This document shows positions 44,578 to 52,753 of a stretch of DNA of 64,000 nt, piece by piece. Position 1 is the stretch's first letter. Every line of letters starts with the position of its first letter. The notes below the pieces were generated by a model. That model ran no database searches and had not been told where the DNA came from. It saw only the letters and a list, made by a program, of their open reading frames with translations. The position numbers were made by a program, and so were the translations under genes. Source of the DNA: Rubrivivax sp. (lineage in GTDB: Bacteria > Pseudomonadota > Gammaproteobacteria > Burkholderiales > Burkholderiaceae_C); NCBI GenBank assembly GCA_030653385.1, contig JAURZM010000007.1:149342-213341 (forward strand). Direction: 5' to 3'.

Positions 44578-46665
44578 TCAGGCGTTGTCTGCAGGAGCCG
44601 GAGTTTCGCCGCTTTCTGCTGCCTTGGGGCTGGGCAGCGTGAAGCGGAACTCGGTGCCGCGTTTGCCGGGCCCGGGACCGAAGTCCAGCGCACCGCCGTG
44701 TTGTTCGATGACCGTTCGGCACAGGCTCAAACCCAGGCCCATGCCTTCGGCGCGGGTGCTGAAAAAAGGCGTGAAGAGCTTGGCCGCCACCTCGGGGGCA
44801 ATGCCCGGGCCGGCGTCGATGACCGTGAACGTCACCCAGCGCGGGTGGGTCTGGCGTGCACGCAGGACCAGCACACGGTCGGCCAGTTCGGTGGCCGTTT
44901 CCATGGCCTGGATGCCGTTGCGGCTGAGGTTCAGCAGCACCTGCTCGACCATCGTGCGGTCGCAGCGCACACGCGGCGGCCGCGTGCCAGGCTCGGTCGG
45001 TGGCAGGTCGATCTCGATGCGCGTGCCACTCTTGCGCGCCTGCAGGCGCACCAGCGGCAGCACGGCCTCGAACAGCAGCTCGGCGTTGGTGGTTTCGTGT
45101 TGCTGCTCGCGGCGGCGCACGAAGGCGTGCACGCTCTTGATGACCCGGCCGGCGCGGTCGGCCTGCTCGGCAATGCGCGTCAGCGCCTGTTGCAGCATGG
45201 CTGGGGTTTCAGCGTCGGGGCTTTCGATCAGGTTCAGCGAGCCGCTGGCGTAGCTGGCAATGGCCGCCAGCGGCTGGTTCAGTTCGTGGCTCAGCAATGA
45301 AGCCATTTCACCCACCGTGGCCAGGCGGGCACTGGCTTGCAGGCGGTCTTGCTGCTGGCGCGAAATGTCTTCGACACGGCGTTGTGCGCTCAGGTCCATC
45401 GCGGCGCTCATCCAGCCGGTGTGGCGGCCCTCGCCGTCGACCAACGGTGCTTCGTAGATCATGACCGGGAAGCGTTCGCCGTTCTTGCGCATGAAGACGG
45501 TTTCGAAACCCTCGCGTGACTCGGTCGTGCTGCGCCCGTGGCCACCCAGGCGCAAGATCTGGCGTCGCTGGTACTCGGCAGAAAACTCCGGTGGCCAATA
45601 GGGTGGCATGCCGGTCACCTTGGCGAAGGTTCGCAGTTCCTCCTGCGTGAAGCCCACCATGGCGCAGAAGGCCGGGTTGGCGTAGGTCACAGCACCTTGC
45701 AGGTCACGCGCGCGCAAGCCGGTGGGCAGTGAATCCTCCATCGCATTGCGAAAGGCCAGCGCCTCGGCCAGGCTGCGTTCGGCTTCGGCGCGGCGGCGCA
45801 CGTCGCGCGCCAGCAGCAGCACCACGGCAAACAGCGCCAGCGACAGACCCATCACCAACGCCGTGGTCACGTTGGGCAACAGGCTGGGGCGGCCGGCGGC
45901 GCTGTCGGCGCGCATCTGCAAGGTGGCGCCGGGCAGGTCCACCACCTGCTGCGCCACGTAGACACCGGCACCACGCGACACCCCGGCACGGGCCAGCCGG
46001 GTGCCGTCGGCCTCGACGATCGAATACTCGTGGCGACGGGCTTCGCGTGCCGTCAGCACCGCGTCCAGCACCCGTGTCAACGTGAAGCTGCCCACCAGGA
46101 AGCCCGACGCGCGCCCGGCACGTTGCACCGGCACACACAGGTCCATCACTTCCACCCCCAGCCCTTCAGGCAGCGGCACGAAATACGAGCGCGAAAAACT
46201 CGGCGCGGTGCTGCGTTGCGCCTGCGTGCAGGCCAGCTCGGCCTCCAAGCTGAGCGACGGCCGCGCCATCTGGCTGAACAGCACCGGGGTGAACGGCGTG
46301 TCGACGGCGGACTGCACACCGAGGTTCAAGTCACGCCACTCGATGCGTTCCAGGCCCGTGCGTGACCGCAGCAGGGCCGCGGCTTCCTGCTGCCACGCCG
46401 CATCGGCCTGCTCGGTGAAGGCCAGGGTCTGCAGCTGCTGCATCCGGCGCAACATCTCGCGGCGAAACTCGGCGGCGGCCTCGAAGGCGGCACTTTCGAC
46501 GCCGGCCTGCTCGCGCCCTTCTTCGTAGTTGATGGTCAGCGCCACCAGCAGCGTCTGCGCCACCAGCAGCAGCGCCACCAGCAAGGACCACAACAAGGCA
46601 CGGCGCAGCCGGCGCGGTCGCGCCAGGGCTTCGGGGGTGACTGAATCCAGGGTGGCGGTGTCCAT
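44578..46665 (-). CDS. Membrane sensor histidine kinase, DctS/FixL-like with PAS domain
   Basis: Sensor kinase of 695 residues. Transmembrane helices at about 22-46 and 265-288 flank a periplasmic sensor (about 47-264) that includes two Cys (145, 177). A PAS domain spans about 305-430 (GLRARDLQGAVTYANPAFCA). HisKA has His460 in LLSHELNQPLAAIASYASG, and HATPase_c carries LLNLSRNGIQAME, DAGPGI and GMGLGLSLCRT. It is divergent from maeB, 181 bases apart. The ligand is unknown; a C4-dicarboxylate is inferred from type and context. Confidence 0.92.
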   Translation of the reverse strand: MDTATLDSVTPEALARPRRLRRALLWSLLVALLLVAQTLLVALTINYEEGREQAGVESAAFEAAAEFRREMLRRMQQLQTLAFTEQADAAWQQEAAALLRSRTGLERIEWRDLNLGVQSAVDTPFTPVLFSQMARPSLSLEAELACTQAQRSTAPSFSRSYFVPLPEGLGVEVMDLCVPVQRAGRASGFLVGSFTLTRVLDAVLTAREARRHEYSIVEADGTRLARAGVSRGAGVYVAQQVVDLPGATLQMRADSAAGRPSLLPNVTTALVMGLSLALFAVVLLLARDVRRRAEAERSLAEALAFRNAMEDSLPTGLRARDLQGAVTYANPAFCAMVGFTQEELRTFAKVTGMPPYWPPEFSAEYQRRQILRLGGHGRSTTESREGFETVFMRKNGERFPVMIYEAPLVDGEGRHTGWMSAAMDLSAQRRVEDISRQQQDRLQASARLATVGEMASLLSHELNQPLAAIASYASGSLNLIESPDAETPAMLQQALTRIAEQADRAGRVIKSVHAFVRRREQQHETTNAELLFEAVLPLVRLQARKSGTRIEIDLPPTEPGTRPPRVRCDRTMVEQVLLNLSRNGIQAMETATELADRVLVLRARQTHPRWVTFTVIDAGPGIAPEVAAKLFTPFFSTRAEGMGLGLSLCRTVIEQHGGALDFGPGPGKRGTEFRFTLPSPKAAESGETPAPADNA

Positions 46666-46790
46666 GCAGCACGTGCCGGCAGCTGCACACTGGGCAGCCC
46701 GGTCAGCGCAGTATTGGCTGCACCGGCGCTTGCGCCGCTACGCAGTTTCTCGCATGGGCTCGGGCGGCCTTCGCGCGGACACTGCACGCC

Positions 46791-46796
46791 TACAAT
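46791..46796 (+). promoter_or_regulatory. Candidate maeB -10 box (TACAAT)
   Basis: TACAAT in the divergent interval, 50 bases before the maeB ATG. The -35 region is weak. Regulator sites for the adjacent two-component system could lie between 46666 and 46790, but no clear repeat is seen. Confidence 0.35.
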
Positions 46797-46846
46797 CCGC
46801 GCCCGCCCGCTGTTGGCTCAGGGCGCCCATGAAGGAGACCGTTCCG

Positions 46847-49267
46847 ATGTCCAGCTCGACCGACAAGCCCCAGGCCTCGAAAGAGGCCACCAACGCGGCC
46901 CCGCCGACGGACCGGCCCACCACCGCTGCGCCGGACAAGTCCCACGAGCGCGCCGCCGAGTTGCGTCGCGCGGCGTTGGAGTACCACGAGTTTCCGACAC
47001 CCGGCAAGCTGCAGGTCACCGCCACCAAGCAGATGATCAACCAGCACGACCTGGCGCTGGCCTACAGCCCGGGCGTGGCGGCGGCCTGCGAAGAGATCGT
47101 CGCCGACCCGGCCAACGCCTTTCGCTACACCGCGCGTGGCAACCTGGTGGGCGTGGTCACCAACGGCACCGCGGTGCTGGGCCTGGGCGACATCGGTCCG
47201 CTGGCGGCCAAGCCGGTGATGGAAGGCAAGGCGGTGCTGTTCAAGAAGTTCGCCGGCATCGACGTCTTCGACATCGAGCTGAACGAACGCAACCTGGACA
47301 AGCTGTGCGACGTGATCGCCGCCATGGAGCCCACCTTCGGCGGCATCAACCTGGAAGACATCAAGGCGCCGGACTGTTTCTACATCGAACGCAAGCTGCG
47401 CGAGCGCATGAAGATTCCGGTCTTCCACGACGACCAGCACGGCACCGCCATCGTGGTCGGCGCGGCGCTCATCAACGGGCTGAAGGTGGTGGGCAAGGAC
47501 GTGTCGCAGGTCAAGCTGGTGGCCAGCGGCGCCGGCGCCGCCGCGCTGGCCTGCCTGGGCCTGATGCTGAAGCTGGGCCTGCGGCGCGAGAACATCTGGG
47601 TCACCGACCTGGCCGGTGTGGTCTACGAAGGCCGCACCGAACTGATGGACGAGGACAAGGCCTTCTTCGCGCAGAAAACCCCGTTGCGCAAGCTGGCCGA
47701 GGTGCTGCCCGGCGCCGACATCTTCCTGGGCCTGAGCGCCGCCGGTGTGCTGAAGCCCGAAATGGTGGCGCAGATGGCGCCCAAGCCGCTGATCTTTGCG
47801 CTGGCCAACCCGACACCGGAGATCTCGCCCGAACTGGCCAAGGCGGCGCGCCCCGACGCCATCATCGCCACCGGCCGCACCGACTATCCGAACCAGGTCA
47901 ACAACGTCCTGTGTTTCCCCTACATCTTCCGTGGCGCACTCGACTGCGGTGCCACCACCGTGACCGACGCGATGGAGATTGCCGCGGTGCACGCCATTGC
48001 CGAACTGGCGCAGGCCGAGCAGAGCGACATCGTGGCCGCGGCCTACAGCGGCGCCAACCTGAGCTTCGGGCCCGAGTACCTGATCCCCAAGCCCTTCGAC
48101 CACCGGCTGATGATGATGATCGCGCCGGCTGTGGCGCGGGCTGCGGCTGAATCGGGCGTGGCGCTGCGCCCGATCGCCGACCTCGAGGCCTACCGTGAAC
48201 GGCTGAAGACCTTTGTCTACGCCTCGGGCACGATCATGAAGCCCATCTTCGCGCAGGCCAAAAAGGCGCACAACAACCGTGTCGCCTACGCCGAAGGTGA
48301 AGACGAACGGGTGCTGCGTGCAGCGCAGGTGGTGGTCGACGAAGGCCTGGCGCGGCCCACGCTGATCGGGCGGCCGGCGGTGATTGCCGCACGCATCGAG
48401 AAGTTCGGCCTGCGCCTGAAGGAAGAGTTGGACTACGACGTCGTCAACGTCGAACAGGACGCCCGCTACCGCGACTTCTGGACCACCTACCACGCGATGA
48501 CCGAACGCAAGGGTGTGTCGGTGCACCTGGCGAAGATCGAAATGCGGCGCCGGCTGACGCTGATCGGTGCCATGCTGCTGCACAAGGGCCAGGTCGACGG
48601 CCTGCTGTGTGGCACCTGGGGCACCACGGCCAACCACCTGCACTACATCGACCAGGTCATCGGCAAACGCGCCGGCGGCAGCCCGAGCACGACGCAGGAC
48701 GTGCGCGTCTACGCCTGCATGAACGGGCTGATGCTGCCCGGCCGACAGGTGTTTCTGGTCGACACCCATGTCAACGCCGACCCCAGCGCCGAAGAACTGG
48801 CCGAGATCACGGTGATGGCGGCGGAAGAGATGATGCGTTTCGGCCTGCAGCCGCGTGCTGCGCTGCTGTCGCACAGCAACTTCGGCACCAGTGACCACCC
48901 CAGCGCGGTCAAGATGCGACGCACCTTGGCCCTGCTGCGCGAGCAGGCGCCCTGGCTGGAAGTGGACGGCGAGATGCACGGCGACGTGGCCCTGGACGCC
49001 GCCGCGCGCCACCGCGTGATGCCGCGCAGCACGCTGACCGGCGAAGCCAATCTGCTGGTGCTGCCCAACATCGACGCCGCCAACATTTCGTACAACCTGC
49101 TGAAAACGGCGGCCGGCGGCGGCATCGCCGTGGGCCCGGTGCTGCTGGGTGCGGACAAGCCGGTGCACATCCTGACGCCGTCGGCCACGGTCCGGCGCAT
49201 CGTCAACATGACCGCCCTCACCGTGGCGGATGCTGAGGCTGGACGCAATTCAGGCCCTGCGGCCTGA
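46847..49267 (+). CDS. maeB: NADP-dependent malic enzyme (MaeB type, with PTA-like domain)
   Basis: Oxidative decarboxylation of malate to pyruvate with NADP+. It has 806 residues. An unusual Ser/Thr/Pro-rich N-terminal leader (1-40) precedes the malic domain ([36 protein letters not shown]), the NADP-binding segment ([18 protein letters not shown]), and a C-terminal phosphotransacetylase-like domain (about 470-795) that usually binds acetyl-CoA as a regulator. The ribosome binding site AAGGAGA sets the start at 46847; an ATG at 46829 lies upstream of it. The gene ends before a strong terminator. Confidence 0.96.
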   Translation: MSSSTDKPQASKEATNAAPPTDRPTTAAPDKSHERAAELRRAALEYHEFPTPGKLQVTATKQMINQHDLALAYSPGVAAACEEIVADPANAFRYTARGNLVGVVTNGTAVLGLGDIGPLAAKPVMEGKAVLFKKFAGIDVFDIELNERNLDKLCDVIAAMEPTFGGINLEDIKAPDCFYIERKLRERMKIPVFHDDQHGTAIVVGAALINGLKVVGKDVSQVKLVASGAGAAALACLGLMLKLGLRRENIWVTDLAGVVYEGRTELMDEDKAFFAQKTPLRKLAEVLPGADIFLGLSAAGVLKPEMVAQMAPKPLIFALANPTPEISPELAKAARPDAIIATGRTDYPNQVNNVLCFPYIFRGALDCGATTVTDAMEIAAVHAIAELAQAEQSDIVAAAYSGANLSFGPEYLIPKPFDHRLMMMIAPAVARAAAESGVALRPIADLEAYRERLKTFVYASGTIMKPIFAQAKKAHNNRVAYAEGEDERVLRAAQVVVDEGLARPTLIGRPAVIAARIEKFGLRLKEELDYDVVNVEQDARYRDFWTTYHAMTERKGVSVHLAKIEMRRRLTLIGAMLLHKGQVDGLLCGTWGTTANHLHYIDQVIGKRAGGSPSTTQDVRVYACMNGLMLPGRQVFLVDTHVNADPSAEELAEITVMAAEEMMRFGLQPRAALLSHSNFGTSDHPSAVKMRRTLALLREQAPWLEVDGEMHGDVALDAAARHRVMPRSTLTGEANLLVLPNIDAANISYNLLKTAAGGGIAVGPVLLGADKPVHILTPSATVRRIVNMTALTVADAEAGRNSGPAA

Positions 49268-49386
49268 ATTGCGCCAGCCGAAGAGGCCTGCGCGTCTTGC
49301 GCGCAGGCCGCGGCCTGCAAGGCGGGGCGGGGCTGACCCCCACCACACGCGCCCTATAAATATGTGAGCACCCACTAATTCCCCTC

Positions 49387-49424
49387 GCTGCTGCCCCAAA
49401 TCTGGGCAGCAGCTTGAGTTTTTA
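49387..49424 (+). terminator. Rho-independent terminator after maeB
   Basis: GCTGCTGCCC (49387-49396) and GGGCAGCAGC (49404-49413) make a perfect 10-base stem with a 7-base loop, followed by TTGAGTTTTTA. It lies in a locally AT-richer stretch (49350-49460). Confidence 0.82.
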
Positions 49425-49469
49425 GGGGGGTTACGTTAGCATTCCGGTTTGATTTTTCAGGGTTAACCC

Positions 49470-49898
49470 GTGTTCTGGACCGGATTGGCCCCGTCGGGCA
49501 GCAGGCTGCGGCGGGCATCGTTCAAGTGGGGTGTCGCCGTCGTGGCGGCGGCTGGCTTGGCATCCGGATCTGCAGTGTTGGCCCGCACGCCGGATGCACC
49601 CGGCGGCCAAGCCTTCGTGGCATTGGCCACGCTGCCACCGCAGGCCCAGACCACCCACCGGCTCATTCTCAGCGGCGGCCCTTTCCCGTATTCGAAGGAC
49701 GGCACCGTGTTCGGCAACCGCGAACGCCTGCTGCCCCTGAAAGCCCGCGGCCACTACCGCGAGTACACCGTCAAGACCCCGGGTGCCCGCAACCGCGGTG
49801 CCCGCCGCATCGTCTGCGGCGGCACACCGCCGACACAGCCCGAAGCCTGTTTTTACACCGACGATCACTACGCCAGCTTCAAGCGAATTGCACCGTGA
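49470..49898 (+). CDS. Secreted guanyl-specific ribonuclease (RNase N1/T1, barnase/RNase Sa type)
   Basis: Extracellular or periplasmic RNase of 142 residues from GTG 49470 (start uncertain). A signal peptide (KWGVAVVAAAGLASGSAVLA) is followed by the mature enzyme. By alignment with RNase Sa the active site is complete: Glu98 (REYTV), Arg109 and Arg113 (GARNRGARR), and His133 (TDDHYASF). GGPFPYSKDGTVFGNRERLL is the family core. Two extra cysteines, 116 and 127, flank an insertion and may form a disulfide. A barstar-like inhibitor gene follows 53 bases downstream. Confidence 0.9.
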   Translation: MFWTGLAPSGSRLRRASFKWGVAVVAAAGLASGSAVLARTPDAPGGQAFVALATLPPQAQTTHRLILSGGPFPYSKDGTVFGNRERLLPLKARGHYREYTVKTPGARNRGARRIVCGGTPPTQPEACFYTDDHYASFKRIAP

Positions 49899-49951
49899 AC
49901 GCCGCCCCTGACACCCTTTCTCTTCCCATTCCAACAAGGAGGATCGCGACC

Positions 49952-50347
49952 ATGGAGTTGCAGACCATCCGCCCAAATCTGGTGCAGGCCATCCGCGCCT
50001 ACCGGGTCGACGACCTGATGACAGCGGCCGAATCCGCCGGCCAGCACTTTCTGTACGCCAATCTGTCCAGCGCGCAGACCAAGCAGGACGTGCTGGACGG
50101 CATTGCCGCTTCCTTCACCTTTCCTGCCCACTTCGGCAAGAACCTGGACGCGCTGTTCGATTGCATGACCGACCTGGTCCACAAGGCTGGGCAGCAGCCG
50201 GGTTTTGTCGTCGTGCTCGAACAGCTGCCCGACAACCCGCGTTTCGACCGTGAAGCGCGCGAGCAGTTGCTCGAAGTGTTCCGTGATGCCGCCGAGTACT
50301 GGGGGGAACGGCGAATACCGTTCAGGTGTTTCTATTCTTTTCAGTAG
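49952..50347 (+). CDS. Barstar-family ribonuclease inhibitor
   Basis: Cytoplasmic inhibitor of 131 residues that should bind and block the RNase of the preceding gene before export. The barstar core is AHFGKNLDALFDCMTDL, with the Asp that occupies the RNase active site in barnase complexes. It is preceded by LYANLSSAQTKQDVLDGIA. A strong AAGGAGG ribosome binding site lies nine bases before the ATG, much better than that of the RNase gene, as expected if inhibitor must exceed toxin. Confidence 0.92.
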   Translation: MELQTIRPNLVQAIRAYRVDDLMTAAESAGQHFLYANLSSAQTKQDVLDGIAASFTFPAHFGKNLDALFDCMTDLVHKAGQQPGFVVVLEQLPDNPRFDREAREQLLEVFRDAAEYWGERRIPFRCFYSFQ

Positions 50348-50541
50348 CCCGCTCCCAGGAAATCGGGTCATGGGAGCGGGCTACCGAGGTGGCCCAGGCA
50401 GCAGGCGCAACGGCAGTCCCCGTTGCGGTCAAGCCGGCAGTGAAAGCGGTGCCCAAAAACGGCACCAATCCCAACTTCGGCATGAACATGCCGATGATGA
50501 GCAGTGCGTTCGATACGGCAGCCTGGCTGAGCGCTGCCTAG
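50326..50541 (+). CDS. Possible small ORF of unknown nature overlapping the barstar end
   Basis: A 71-codon frame starting inside the barstar gene and ending just before repeat copy E. Its C-terminal part (VPKNGTNPNFGMNMPMMSSA) is Asn/Met-rich and resembles nothing I recognise. No ribosome binding site supports it. It may be a gene remnant or chance. Confidence 0.2.
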   Translation: MFLFFSVARSQEIGSWERATEVAQAAGATAVPVAVKPAVKAVPKNGTNPNFGMNMPMMSSAFDTAAWLSAA

Positions 50542-50545
50542 ATTA

Positions 50546-50622
50546 GGCCCCCACGCTCCCTGCGGTCGCTGCCCCCCAAGGGGGCTCTTGCAGCGGCCCG
50601 GCGGAGCCGGTTCCGCGCAAGG
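50546..50622. repeat. Dispersed GC-rich intergenic repeat, copy E
   Basis: GGCCCCCACGCTCCCTGCGG, TCGCTGCCCCCCAAGGGGGC, TCTTGCAGCGGCCCGGCGGA, GCCGGTTCCGCGCAAGG: the best full-length partner of copy C. It lies between the barstar gene and the convergent rsmA. Confidence 0.75.
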
Positions 50623-50628
50623 CCTTGA

Positions 50629-51396
50629 TCAGGTCGGCGGCTGTCTGGCCAGTGCCAGGTACTCCTGCACAGGCACCTCTTCGGCCCGGCGCTGCAGATC
50701 AAACGGCTGTTGCATGCCGTTGGCCTCCATCCATCGGCCCAGCGTGTGGCGCAGCAGTTTGCGGCGCTGCGAAAAAGCGGCGGTGACCAGTTCGGACAGC
50801 CGCTTGGCGTCCACCGTACCGTCCACCGGCAAGGGCACCATGCGCACCACCGCTGAATCCACGCGGGGTGGCGGGTCGAAGGCTTCGGGCGGCACGTCCA
50901 GCACGTCTTCGATGCGGTAGCGCCACTGCAGCATCACGCTCAGGCGACCGTAGTCCTTGCCGCCGGGAGCCGCCGCCATGCGCTGCACCACTTCCTTTTG
51001 CAGCATGAAGTGCTGGTCCTGGATGTGGGCGCTGAAGTCCAGCAGGTGAAAGAGGATGGGCGTGGAGATGTTGTAGGGCAGGTTGCCCACCACGCGCAGT
51101 GGCCGGCCCGCGTGTTGCGCCGCCAGTTCGGCGAAGTCGACCTTCAGCACGTCGGCCTCGACCACCGTCAGACCGGCTTGTTTGCGCAGGCGCACCGCCA
51201 GATCGCGGTCGAGTTCGATCACCGTCAGCGCCTGGCACTGCTGCAGCAACGGGTGTGTCAACGCACCCAGCCCGGGGCCGATTTCGACGAGGGCTTCACC
51301 CGGCTGCGGATCGATGGCCCGCACGATGCCGTCGATGACGGTCTCGTCGACCAGGAAGTGCTGGCCGAAGCGCTTGCGCGCGGTGTGTGGCCTCAC
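50629..51396 (-). CDS. rsmA: 16S rRNA dimethyladenosine transferase RsmA (KsgA)
   Basis: Dimethylates two adjacent adenines in the 3' helix of 16S rRNA during 30S assembly. It has 255 residues from GTG 51396, which places the family start RKRFGQHFL correctly. The SAM motif is [11 protein letters not shown], the catalytic motif NLPYNIS, and [12 protein letters not shown] closes the core. It lies seven bases downstream of surA. pdxA, often found between surA and ksgA, is absent. Confidence 0.96.
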   Translation of the reverse strand: MRPHTARKRFGQHFLVDETVIDGIVRAIDPQPGEALVEIGPGLGALTHPLLQQCQALTVIELDRDLAVRLRKQAGLTVVEADVLKVDFAELAAQHAGRPLRVVGNLPYNISTPILFHLLDFSAHIQDQHFMLQKEVVQRMAAAPGGKDYGRLSVMLQWRYRIEDVLDVPPEAFDPPPRVDSAVVRMVPLPVDGTVDAKRLSELVTAAFSQRRKLLRHTLGRWMEANGMQQPFDLQRRAEEVPVQEYLALARQPPT

Positions 51397-51403
51397 GCCC
51401 GGG

Positions 51404-52753
51404 TCACAGCGGCGGCTCGCGGAACTCGACGTAGGCGCGCGAGCGCAGTTCCTTGGTCCAGTCCTGGTAGGCCTGCTCGAAGCGCTGCTCACGCAGCACA
51501 TTGCGCGCCTGCTCCCGCAGCTGCTTGGGTTCCAGCGCCACGTCGCGGCGTTCCAGCACCTGGATCAGGTGCACACCGAAGCGCGACACCACGGGTGCCG
51601 ACAGGCCGCCCACCGGCAGTTCGTTCATGGCGGCTTCGAACTCGGGCACCATGACTCCGGGCGCAAACCAGCCCAAGTCGCCGCCACTGGCGGCCGAGCC
51701 GTCTTCGCTGTGCTCACGGGCCACGTCTTCGAAGGACTTGCGGCCACTTTCGATGAGGCCACGGTACTCGGCCAGCCGGCGTGCCGCGGTTTCGGCATTC
51801 AGCTGCTGCGAGGTGCGCAACAGCACGTGGCGGGCACGGGTCTGCGTCACGGTGCCGATGGCCACTTCCTTGCGGTCGATCAGCTTCAGCACGTGGTAAC
51901 CGGCACCCGAACGCAGCAGCGTGGGCGCGATCTCGCCCGGCTTCAGGTCCTGGGTGAACTCGACAAAGATGTCTGGAAGGCGGGAAGCCGGACGCATGCC
52001 GATTTCTCCGCCCTTGGCACGGTTGCCGTCCTCCGAGATTTCGACGGCCACCTGTTCGAAGGGCTCGCCGCGGCGCACCCGCGCCAGCGCGGCGCCGGCA
52101 CGTTCCAGCCGCTGCGTCAGCGTGGCTGGGTCGGCACCTTCGGGCACCGTCACCAGGATCTGGGCGATGTTGGTTTCGGCGTCGGCGTTGGCGGCCTTGC
52201 GGCGCTCGTCCAGGAACTTGTCGATGTCTTCTTCGCTGACGCGGATGCGCTGGTAGACCTCGCGTTCGCGCAGGCGCTCGATCATGATCTGGTCGCGCAC
52301 GTTGGCGCGGAAACGCCCGTAGTCGATGCCCTCGGCCTGCAGGCGCTGGCGCAACACCGTCAGGCTGATCTGGTTCTGCGCGGCGATGTTCTGCACCGCG
52401 CGGTCGAGTTCGGGCTCGTCCACCCGCATGCCACTTTCGCGCGCGCTGGTGATGATGGCGCGCTCGTCGATCAGCGCGTCCAGCGCCTGACGGCGCATCT
52501 CGTCGGCCGGCGGCATCTTGACGCCAGCGCGGCCGGCTTCCGCCAGCGCGCGGGCAATGCGGCGCTCCACCTCACCGGCGGTGACCAGCTCCTGGTTGAC
52601 GACAGCAGCGATGTAGTCGCCGTTGAGGGCGGGCGAAGCACGGTCTTGCGCCGTGGCGGCCCATGCGGCGGCCATCAGGGCAGCAGCAAGGACGGTGGTG
52701 CGCAAGGGGTGCGGCAAACGCAAAAGGCGCGGGAAGCAGAGCAACTCAGTCAT
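51404..52753 (-). CDS. surA: Periplasmic chaperone/peptidyl-prolyl isomerase SurA
   Basis: Escorts unfolded outer-membrane proteins to the BAM complex. It has 449 residues from the ATG at 52753. The signal peptide ends near AAAWAATAQ. An N-terminal SurA domain ([16 protein letters not shown]) is followed by two parvulin domains, at about 180-280 and 290-390, the second with [29 protein letters not shown] and [12 protein letters not shown]. The start overlaps the lptD stop by eight bases, and lptD is one of its known clients. Confidence 0.96.
   Translation of the reverse strand: MTELLCFPRLLRLPHPLRTTVLAAALMAAAWAATAQDRASPALNGDYIAAVVNQELVTAGEVERRIARALAEAGRAGVKMPPADEMRRQALDALIDERAIITSARESGMRVDEPELDRAVQNIAAQNQISLTVLRQRLQAEGIDYGRFRANVRDQIMIERLREREVYQRIRVSEEDIDKFLDERRKAANADAETNIAQILVTVPEGADPATLTQRLERAGAALARVRRGEPFEQVAVEISEDGNRAKGGEIGMRPASRLPDIFVEFTQDLKPGEIAPTLLRSGAGYHVLKLIDRKEVAIGTVTQTRARHVLLRTSQQLNAETAARRLAEYRGLIESGRKSFEDVAREHSEDGSAASGGDLGWFAPGVMVPEFEAAMNELPVGGLSAPVVSRFGVHLIQVLERRDVALEPKQLREQARNVLREQRFEQAYQDWTKELRSRAYVEFREPPL

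Noticed and set aside
49350..49380. AT-rich stretch with TATAAATAT and a GTGAGCACCCACTAA partial dyad after maeB, considered as a promoter/operator for the RNase gene
   Set aside because: The strong terminator at 49387-49424 lies between it and the RNase gene, so it could not drive that gene efficiently; the dyad is imperfect.
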